Source: Desulfurococcales archaeon
GTDB taxonomy: Archaea > Thermoproteota > Thermoprotei_A > Sulfolobales > Ignisphaeraceae
Assembly (NCBI GenBank): GCA_027066265.1
Contig: JAMOOB010000150.1
Coordinates: forward strand, 1 to 12,298
Length of the DNA: 12,298 nucleotides
Direction of reading: 5' to 3'
This document shows positions 1 to 5,877 of this stretch, piece by piece. The notes beneath the pieces were generated by a model. The model saw only the letters and a list, made by a program, of their open reading frames with translations. It was not told the DNA's origin and made no database searches. A program made the translations under genes and the position numbers. The first letter of the stretch is position 1. Each line of letters begins with the position of its first letter.

Positions 1-1
1 T

Positions 2-2548
2 AGATTGCTACCTCAGGAAGGTCTAATGCTATCCTTCAAGTATGGAGGAAAGAATTACGCCGTCATCATGAAGTTCAACGCTACCAGTCACGACATGAAG
101 ATGACCGTCATGAACATGTCGGAGACCCCGCCAGTAGCGCTATGCTCCAACGTAACGAAGACTAACACCATCAACAAGTCTGGCACTGAGTACTTCTATG
201 CCTACCTGCTCTTCAACATAGCACCACCAAGTCAAGCAAAGTGTATAATCGGTACGGCACCTACCAACAATACTGACTATGCACAGCTAGCTTCACAGAT
301 AGAGCAAGAAGCTAAGGCAAGACATCTACCACTAATAGCAGAGGGCTTTGCCAACGTCACGATACCCATGTACCAGCTACTGCTCAGGAGATACACCGTA
401 ACTATACAGAACGCTACCCTCACAATCGACTACTACGGCATAACACTGAACAAGACCATCACCTACGTCTACCCAGGCAACCTAAGCTACGTGAACGGTG
501 TACTATCCACTGATACTGCAGCACGCATAGAAGATAACGGCTACGTATTCGAAGTATGGTACAAGGGTGTCCTCGACGTAACTAGCCCTGACTTCAACAC
601 CTCGAAGTTATACATCAAGCTAGTACAAGCACCAGAATTCAACCAGACCTTCAGAGCTCCAGGCATGCTAGTAAGGCCACTACTACGAGCTCTACCAGAA
701 CCCGCAAGCTGTAAGCTAGATTCAACAACGCTAACCGTGAAGTGCTACTCTGCACCAGCAGTACAGCCGAACGGTACGGTACTGGTGATAGCCTTCGGAT
801 TCGGTCCTGGAACCTATGAGAACGTGAACAACACGCTATCGATATACCTCGATAAGGAGCCCATAGTGAAGGTCGTGTGGAGCGAGACTGAGAAGGTGAA
901 CGACTACACTGTGAGAATGGGTAAGGATGGCAACGTAACCCTAGAGTTCGAGCTGCCATTCAACATTAGCGCTGGAGCTCACGAGGTATGGGGTAAGGAT
1001 GCCTTTGGACTCGAGTACACGGACAAGATCATCGTTGGTGCTCTAGCGTACTGGTATAGAAAGACGCCATCACTGTACTATCCAGACTACAGAGTTAGCG
1101 CTAAGCACCCACTATTCGGTCAAGTAATTGCTGAGCCCTGCGCTACGTACGAGACCACCAAGTACTGCGATATCAAGGTCGTTAGCGATCTGCCATCCGA
1201 GTACATGGGCGATATACTAGGAGTTGTAGCATGCGGACTACCACCAGGCTACGAGTACGAGATCTACTTCGGAAACATTAAGGTGAGTGAAGGATATGTA
1301 GGTGATGATGGCTGTGTTAGAGATAGCTTCGCCGTGCCAGCAGTGACGGAGGGTAGCTACGACGTAACGATTAAGGTACTGGAGTACGGCGTTGTAAGAG
1401 AGGTTGTCGACGTGGACTACTTCTACAACGGAACCATGTTCCTAAAGAACGTGAAGCCTTACGTAGTGCCAAAGGTGATACTAGTATCGCTAACCGAGTA
1501 CCAGAGGCTGTACGAGAAGGCTAAGTCTGAAGGCGGTCTAGAGAAGGTTGAGGTCTCCTACCCAGTACTGGTCGGCGCTGGACAGATCGCCGTGATCGGT
1601 AGCGGCTTCCCAGCTGGTGTAACATTCGTTGGCGCTGTAATCAACGATACCTACCTACCACTAGCTCAGGAGTGCGTACAGGGCTGGTCGACCGACAGCA
1701 GTGGTAGGATCGTTGGACGCAAGATCACCTACGGAACCGAAGTTAAGGAGCTAGTGCCAGCAATCTTCCTACCATACCTAGAGCCCGGAGTCTACAAGAT
1801 CGCACTAATCTACAGAAGCGGTACCGAGCTGAAGCAGACCGGTGCTAGCTACGCTGTGGTAATTAGTAACCTGAGCCGCGTAGCAACAATCGATGATGTT
1901 GCGGAGCTAAAGAAGGTGCTAACGCTGATCTCGAACAAGATCGATGCTCTATCTACGCTACCAGACGAAGTCAAGAGTGCTATCGAGAGTGCTCTAAGCA
2001 AGGCTGCTGAAGATCTAAGCAAGGCCGTGGCTAATCTAAGCAATATCGCTCCGAAGCTAGAAGAAGTTGCTGACAAGCTAAGCGATGTGGCTAAGGATGT
2101 AGGTGCTCTAAGCAGCAAGCTAAGCGAGCTAAGTAGCAAGATCGATACTGTGAAGAGCGGCGTAGACAGCGTTACGAGGTCTCTAGCTAGCATTGAAGGG
2201 AAGATCTCGAGCATCGAGAAGGATGTATCTAGCCTCAAGAGCGATGTAAGCAGCCTAGGCAACAAGATCGATGCAGTGAAGAGCGATCTGAAGACGGCTA
2301 TCGACAGCGCTGCGAGCACCATCAGCGACAAGATTGGCAAGGCTAAGGATGAGCTGAGCGGTAAGGTCTCCGACATTGCAAGCAAGGTGGAGAGCGCTAA
2401 GAGCGATCTAGGTAAGAAGGTCGACGACGTCAAGAGCTCGGTAGGCACCGTACAGACGCTAGTAATCATAGCGCTGATACTAGCACTAATCGCTGCCGCA
2501 GCATCGATCTACGGAACCATTCAGCTCAGCAAGAAGCTAGCAGGATAA
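2..2548 (+). CDS. S-layer stalk-type surface protein, 5'-truncated by the window edge
   Basis: This is a surface-layer glycoprotein anchored in the membrane by its C-terminus, comparable in plan to SlaB of Sulfolobales or tetrabrachion of Staphylothermus. The frame is open to the window edge and no signal peptide is visible, so the TTG at 5 is probably not the start. Numbered from that TTG, residues 1-620 are beta-rich, with about 18 N-x-S/T sequons and nine cysteines. Three segments look like Ig-like repeats (about 258-340, 406-458, 528-603), each with a G-rich turn such as GSGFPAG and ending in a Gly-x-Tyr/His strand. Residues 628-816 form a coiled coil, 818-838 (TLVIIALILALIAAAASIYG) a membrane helix, followed by a short basic tail. 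Lysine is almost always AAG and asparagine mostly AAC, a stronger bias than in the neighbours and typical of high expression. The exact family name is inferred from architecture. Confidence 0.85.
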   Translation, partial: RLLPQEGLMLSFKYGGKNYAVIMKFNATSHDMKMTVMNMSETPPVALCSNVTKTNTINKSGTEYFYAYLLFNIAPPSQAKCIIGTAPTNNTDYAQLASQIEQEAKARHLPLIAEGFANVTIPMYQLLLRRYTVTIQNATLTIDYYGITLNKTITYVYPGNLSYVNGVLSTDTAARIEDNGYVFEVWYKGVLDVTSPDFNTSKLYIKLVQAPEFNQTFRAPGMLVRPLLRALPEPASCKLDSTTLTVKCYSAPAVQPNGTVLVIAFGFGPGTYENVNNTLSIYLDKEPIVKVVWSETEKVNDYTVRMGKDGNVTLEFELPFNISAGAHEVWGKDAFGLEYTDKIIVGALAYWYRKTPSLYYPDYRVSAKHPLFGQVIAEPCATYETTKYCDIKVVSDLPSEYMGDILGVVACGLPPGYEYEIYFGNIKVSEGYVGDDGCVRDSFAVPAVTEGSYDVTIKVLEYGVVREVVDVDYFYNGTMFLKNVKPYVVPKVILVSLTEYQRLYEKAKSEGGLEKVEVSYPVLVGAGQIAVIGSGFPAGVTFVGAVINDTYLPLAQECVQGWSTDSSGRIVGRKITYGTEVKELVPAIFLPYLEPGVYKIALIYRSGTELKQTGASYAVVISNLSRVATIDDVAELKKVLTLISNKIDALSTLPDEVKSAIESALSKAAEDLSKAVANLSNIAPKLEEVADKLSDVAKDVGALSSKLSELSSKIDTVKSGVDSVTRSLASIEGKISSIEKDVSSLKSDVSSLGNKIDAVKSDLKTAIDSAASTISDKIGKAKDELSGKVSDIASKVESAKSDLGKKVDDVKSSVGTVQTLVIIALILALIAAAASIYGTIQLSKKLAG

Positions 2549-2585
2549 CGCTAACACAAATAGATGATGTAATCAACCATAACCA

Positions 2586-2604
2586 TTTTTCAAAACTCTT
2601 TTTT
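2586..2604 (+). terminator. T-rich transcription terminator after the S-layer gene
   Basis: Two T runs (2586-2590 and 2599-2604) follow the S-layer stop codon within 60 bases. No stable hairpin is visible, which fits archaeal U-tract termination. The gap between the two convergent genes (2549-2611) holds nothing else I can identify. Confidence 0.6.
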
Positions 2605-2611
2605 GGAATCT

Positions 2612-3172
2612 TCACTCTTGCTTCCCCTCTATTCTCTCTAGTATCATTTCTAGGTATGATTTCGATATGAAGTTCTCAGATACCTTGAGCAGCGACACGA
2701 ACTTCTTTATCTGTTCACGGAATTCGTCTACGCTCTTCACACCCTCTACCTCTATTTCTAGGAACGTACCAAGGTTCTGGACTTCATCTAGGAAGAGTTT
2801 GTATGGACCGTAACGATAGATTTTCCTTCTCTTCCTAACGATGTAGGTTCTGAATCCAAGCTCCTTGACTATCTCGAGGAGTTTGTTACCATCGCTAACA
2901 TCGACAGAGATCTCCTTCCTTACCTTCATGTTCGGAACGAGTTTGGGTCCCTTAAACGTTAGTTCCGAGCTCGTTCTCTTGGTTAAACGACTTCTCTTTA
3001 TACGTATCCTAAGAGCCATATCGCGAGCTCGTAGATCTATGCACGGTCTCAGATCTACGTAGAAATCTTCTTCCTCGACTTCATCTACGAGCGTAGCACC
3101 TAGGATCCTCAGCTTTTCTTCTATCTCTCGTATGCTTGGTATGGGTATCTTAACTTCGTACTCCATATCCAT
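2612..3172 (-). CDS. CYTH-domain protein (class IV adenylate cyclase CyaB / thiamine-triphosphatase superfamily)
   Basis: A CYTH (triphosphate tunnel metalloenzyme) protein of 186 residues, about the usual length for the family. The diagnostic ExExK motif is at residues 4-8 (EYEVK). Further acidic and basic tunnel residues follow: RIRIKR near 55-60, the ELTFKGP strand, a KVRKEISVDV strand, and a late LFLDEV...LEIEVEG pair of strands supplying metal-binding Glu/Asp. Family members hydrolyse or cyclise triphosphate substrates (ATP, thiamine triphosphate, inorganic triphosphate). The substrate here cannot be told from sequence, and many archaeal members labelled CyaB have no shown cyclase activity. 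Start is ATG at 3172; a second ATG two codons on would still keep the motif. A TATA-like element lies about 34 bases upstream, so the mRNA is probably leaderless or nearly so. It is convergent with the S-layer gene and divergent from the FKBP gene. Confidence 0.85.
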   Translation of the reverse strand: MDMEYEVKIPIPSIREIEEKLRILGATLVDEVEEEDFYVDLRPCIDLRARDMALRIRIKRSRLTKRTSSELTFKGPKLVPNMKVRKEISVDVSDGNKLLEIVKELGFRTYIVRKRRKIYRYGPYKLFLDEVQNLGTFLEIEVEGVKSVDEFREQIKKFVSLLKVSENFISKSYLEMILERIEGKQE

Positions 3173-3201
3173 AAGGATCCCGCGAACTTGCTCGTTGTAA
3201 G

Positions 3202-3211
3202 AATATTTATT
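3202..3211 (-). promoter_or_regulatory. TATA box for the CYTH gene
   Basis: The AT-rich block (AATAAATATT read on the minus strand) stands alone in a GC-rich setting, with its centre about 34 bases before the CYTH ATG. This spacing fits an archaeal TATA box with a very short leader. The block is nearly palindromic. Confidence 0.5.
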
Positions 3212-3233
3212 CTCGCTTCGCCTCGGTACGAGA

Positions 3234-3241
3234 ACTTTTTA
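3234..3241 (+). promoter_or_regulatory. TATA-like element for the FKBP gene
   Basis: ACTTTTTA lies about 38 bases before the ATG at 3276, giving an expected leader of roughly 10 bases. No convincing Shine-Dalgarno sequence precedes the start. Confidence 0.45.
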
Positions 3242-3275
3242 CCCCTTACCCGCTACGGCTAGATCGGTTAAGACC

Positions 3276-3977
3276 ATGGCGATCCCTAGAAACAGCTTCG
3301 TCTTGATAGACTACGTTATAAGGGTTAAGGATACGGGAGAACTCGTAGATACGTCGATCGAAGAGATTGCGAAACGCGAAGGGAAGTACGATCCAAACAA
3401 GGTATACGAACCACTGCTAGTCATAGTAGGTGAGGGCAGACTCATTCCTGGACTCGAGGAGCATATCGAGAAGTTTGGAGAGGTTGGTAAGGAGTTCACA
3501 ATCGAGATACCCCCGGAGAAAGCCTATGGACCGTACGATCCTAAGAAACGGCGTCTACTTAGCGTAAGAGAGCTTCTTAGATACGGAATAGCTCCAGAGG
3601 TCGGCAAGGTTGTGAACCTTGATGGAAACGTTGGGGTGATTAAGACCGTTAGCGGAGGACGTGTACTCATAGACTTCAATCATCCACTCGCTGGCAAAAC
3701 ACTGGTATGTACGTACAGGATAGTCAAGGTTATCGAGAGCGATGTAGAGAAGGTACAGTACCTACTGCATCGAAGGTATAGGAGGATCCCACCGGACAAG
3801 TTCGAGGTTTCGATAGATGAGCAAAATAACGAGGTTAAGATCGTTACGCCTCCCGAGGTTCTGTACGATCGCGATCTACAGATAGTGAAGGTTATCGTAG
3901 CCGAAGAGATATATCGATTCCTCGAAAAGTACAGCGTTGTAACGTACGTAGATAGATTCGTTAGGAGCGGATCCTAG
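3276..3977 (+). CDS. FKBP-type peptidyl-prolyl cis-trans isomerase, long archaeal (SlyD-like) form
   Basis: A cytosolic prolyl isomerase and folding chaperone of 233 residues. The FKBP domain is split, as in SlyD: an N-terminal part (about 6-87) with VIVGEGRLIPGLEE at 49-62 and IPPEKAYGPYD at 78-88; an inserted IF (insert-in-flap) chaperone domain at about 88-132; and the return strand IDFNHPLAGKTL at 132-143, the most diagnostic motif. Residues 155-233 are an extra C-terminal domain found in long archaeal FKBPs, function unknown to me. The start is ATG in an ACCATGG context; there is no good ribosome site, which fits a leaderless or short-leader mRNA. It stands alone, divergent from the CYTH gene and convergent with egsA. 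Confidence 0.92.
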   Translation: MAIPRNSFVLIDYVIRVKDTGELVDTSIEEIAKREGKYDPNKVYEPLLVIVGEGRLIPGLEEHIEKFGEVGKEFTIEIPPEKAYGPYDPKKRRLLSVRELLRYGIAPEVGKVVNLDGNVGVIKTVSGGRVLIDFNHPLAGKTLVCTYRIVKVIESDVEKVQYLLHRRYRRIPPDKFEVSIDEQNNEVKIVTPPEVLYDRDLQIVKVIVAEEIYRFLEKYSVVTYVDRFVRSGS

Positions 3978-3987
3978 CAATGCATTT

Positions 3988-4048
3988 TGCGATGATGATA
4001 TCTCTCCCAACGCACGGATTCGGTGACGTAGCCGGCCTGTACTGAGCA
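3988..4048 (+). ncRNA. Candidate C/D-box guide sRNA
   Basis: The 72-base gap between FKBP and egsA contains a consensus box C (ATGATGA, 3992-3998) and box D (CTGA, 4042-4045), flanked by TGC (3988-3990) and GCA (4046-4048), which can pair as the short terminal stem. A degenerate C' (GTGACGT, 4023-4029) leaves a guide of exactly 12 bases before box D (4030-4041). D' is either CGGA at 4015-4018 or, with a 12-base first guide, CGCA at 4011-4014. Total size, about 61 bases, matches archaeal C/D sRNAs, which direct 2'-O-methylation of rRNA or tRNA with L7Ae, Nop5 and fibrillarin. I could not place the targets. Internal boxes are weak, so chance remains possible. Confidence 0.5.
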
Positions 4049-4049
4049 T

Positions 4050-5120
4050 CTAATCTATGACCCCCGTTACCCGTGCTAACCGTTCTGCTGCTTCCCACGA
4101 AAGCCCCTTCTCACCAAGAATTGTGTAGCGTTCTGGTCTCACCGTATGTGCTCGTACTAGAGCTTCTATGATGTCTACGTCCCTCACACCAAGCTCTTTG
4201 GCCGTCGTTGGAGCCCCCATTCTTCGCAGTACCTTACGTACTTTCCTCCACATAGGAGATCCATGGAGGTACAGCATCATTATGGTTCCGACACCTACCT
4301 CTTCTCCGTGGAGCGCCGGGTAGTTAGCAACGATATCGAGTGCATGCGCAAACATGTGTTCCGAACCACTAGCGGGTCTCGTAGATCCAGCTATCCCCAT
4401 GGCTACCCCGCTCGAGATTAATGCTTCAACAAGTGTTCTCACAGCCTCTTCCGGGATCTTCTTGGCTGAGAGAGCACGCGCCGCTCGAAGAGCGTGTTTC
4501 GCTGAGAGAAGAGCCAGAGACGCTGCGTACTCTCCATAGTACTCGCCTCTAAGTCTGTGAGCAAGTCTCCAGTCCAAGATTGCACTAAACTTACCTATTA
4601 GGTCTCCACATCCAGCTACGATGAGTCTTCTAGGGGCTCTAGAGATGACTTCAACGTCCGCGACAACGAGTATAGGCATGGTTGTCCTCACGGAAGTAGG
4701 TCTTTCAAACCCCTTCACTGAAGCGAAGGGAGATGCGATGCCATCGTGCGACGGAGCTGTAGGAATCGATACGAAGTGTCTCCTCAACCTGTACGCAACC
4801 ACCTTAGCAACATCGATAGCTTTGCCGCCACCTACACCCAGGATCACGTCGGGTGCATAGCTTCGAGCCTCAAGCTCGACGCGATCAACTTCATCTACGT
4901 GTGCACTCGAAACACAGATTTGAGAAACTTCGAATCCTCCGTCCATCAACGACTCAGCGACTTCCTTAGCTATACCCCTCGTAGCACCGCAACCGGAAAC
5001 TACGAAGCATTTCTTGCCCGTGCCTAAGCTAAGCAAGTACTTCGCAACGTATCTACGAACCCCACGCCCTACCACAACCATCTTAGGTAGCTCTATCACG
5101 TGCTCCTGCACCGCCAGCAC
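4050..5120 (-). CDS. egsA: sn-glycerol-1-phosphate dehydrogenase
   Basis: It reduces dihydroxyacetone phosphate to sn-glycerol-1-phosphate with NAD(P)H, the step that fixes the stereochemistry of archaeal membrane lipids. The 356-residue protein has the iron-containing-alcohol-dehydrogenase fold seen in the family: the dinucleotide-binding GVGGGKAIDVAK at 95-106, SIPTAPSHDGIASPFASV at 118-135, and zinc ligands in GCGD (Asp173), SGSEH (His255) and HGEE (His271). Start is uncertain: GTG at 5120 lies about 32 bases from the TATA element and would suit a leaderless mRNA, while GTG at 5111 has AGGTG six bases before it. Either leaves the fold intact. It is divergent from the proteasome operon and appears monocistronic. 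Confidence 0.95.
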   Translation of the reverse strand: MLAVQEHVIELPKMVVVGRGVRRYVAKYLLSLGTGKKCFVVSGCGATRGIAKEVAESLMDGGFEVSQICVSSAHVDEVDRVELEARSYAPDVILGVGGGKAIDVAKVVAYRLRRHFVSIPTAPSHDGIASPFASVKGFERPTSVRTTMPILVVADVEVISRAPRRLIVAGCGDLIGKFSAILDWRLAHRLRGEYYGEYAASLALLSAKHALRAARALSAKKIPEEAVRTLVEALISSGVAMGIAGSTRPASGSEHMFAHALDIVANYPALHGEEVGVGTIMMLYLHGSPMWRKVRKVLRRMGAPTTAKELGVRDVDIIEALVRAHTVRPERYTILGEKGLSWEAAERLARVTGVID

Positions 5121-5147
5121 CTAGATCGAGGGTCTCGGAGCTCGAAC

Positions 5148-5157
5148 AAATTTATTA
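5148..5157. promoter_or_regulatory. Shared TATA-like element between egsA and psmB
   Basis: AAATTTATTA is the only AT-rich block between the divergent genes. On the minus strand its centre is about 32 bases from the egsA GTG. On the plus strand it predicts transcription from near 5180, giving psmB a leader of about 25-30 bases that contains the ribosome site at 5193-5198. Confidence 0.5.
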
Positions 5158-5192
5158 GGTTTGCGCAAAGAACGTAGCTGGAAGCGCTTCTC

Positions 5193-5198
5193 GAGGTG
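5193..5198 (+). promoter_or_regulatory. Ribosome binding site that fixes the psmB start
   Basis: GAGGTG, a strong match to the anti-Shine-Dalgarno of archaeal 16S rRNA, ends seven bases before the TTG at 5206. It supports this TTG over the upstream TTG at 5161, which sits only four bases after the TATA element. Confidence 0.7.
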
Positions 5199-5205
5199 TA
5201 TATGC

Positions 5206-5877
5206 TTGAACCACATCTACGGTGATGAGCTCGGGAAAGCTATACAGAGAGCGTTACGGGGAACCACAACGGTGGGCATAGTACTGAACGATGGCGTAGT
5301 GTTAGCAGCGGATAAACGCGCTACTGCCGGTATCTACGTAGCTCACAAACGAGTTAAGAAAATCGTGAGGATAGACGACAGAGCTGCCATAACGACTGCT
5401 GGACTTGTAGCGGATGCACAGGCTCTCGCCGACTTCGTAAGGGCTCAGATACATTACCACAAGATCTCGATGGGGCGACCGGTAAGCTTACGTTGCATAG
5501 CTTACCTCCTCGGGCTAGTGCTGAACAACTCCAAGTACTCTCCATACATAGTTCAGCTACTACTAGGAGGGTACGATCCTTACGAAGGACCTAAACTGTT
5601 TGCCATAGAATACTTTGGCGATGTCACCGAAGAACGGTACGTTGCTACGGGCTCGGGTTCCCCAATAGCTATAGGTGTCATTGAGAGTGCTTACGATCCT
5701 GGTATGCCGATCGAGCAAGCCGTAGAGCTAGCTGTGAAAGCCATCGTTGCAGCTAGCTACAGGGATGTCTTCAGCGGCGAAGGGATAGACGTCGTTACCA
5801 TCACTAGAGATCGATACGAGGAACGCACGTTCTCCATATCTGAGATAAAGAAGCTATTGGGTCGTGTACCGACATGA
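5206..5877 (+). CDS. psmB: 20S proteasome beta subunit, catalytically active type
   Basis: An N-terminal-nucleophile protease subunit forming the inner rings of the 20S core, which degrades unfolded proteins delivered by PAN or Cdc48-type ATPases. From the TTG at 5206 the product is 223 residues: a 19-residue propeptide ending in Gly, then the mature chain starting TTTVGIV at 5263. In mature numbering Thr1, Asp17 and Lys33 are all present, as are the GSGSP loop (130-134) and Asp168 in SYRD, so the subunit should be active. Crenarchaea usually have a second beta subunit elsewhere. The frame runs upstream to a TTG at 5161, but that lies directly on the TATA element. Its stop overlaps the aCPSF1 ATG (ATGA, four bases), indicating translational coupling; this pairing is familiar from crenarchaeal genomes. 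Confidence 0.95.
   Translation: MNHIYGDELGKAIQRALRGTTTVGIVLNDGVVLAADKRATAGIYVAHKRVKKIVRIDDRAAITTAGLVADAQALADFVRAQIHYHKISMGRPVSLRCIAYLLGLVLNNSKYSPYIVQLLLGGYDPYEGPKLFAIEYFGDVTEERYVATGSGSPIAIGVIESAYDPGMPIEQAVELAVKAIVAASYRDVFSGEGIDVVTITRDRYEERTFSISEIKKLLGRVPT

Noticed and set aside
5..7. TTG at the window edge as the true start of the S-layer gene
   Set aside because: The frame is open upstream, there is no signal peptide after it, and the protein must be exported; the gene most likely begins outside the window.
651..959. Minus-strand frame inside the S-layer ectodomain
   Set aside because: Arg/Ser-rich low-information product with no recognisable domain; shadow of the real gene.
1301..1307. 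Box C match GTGATGA inside the S-layer gene
   Set aside because: It encodes part of a GDDG turn and no box D lies at a suitable distance.
2060..2450. Possible tandem DNA repeat
   Set aside because: The repetition is at the protein level (heptads built from a few favoured codons); units differ in sequence and do not form a DNA satellite or CRISPR array.
1849..2469. A 206-codon minus-strand reading frame opposite the coiled coil
   Set aside because: Its Leu/Ser-rich product is the antisense of repeated Ser/Lys/Asp heptad codons; no motif, no promoter, and the plus-strand gene explains the region.
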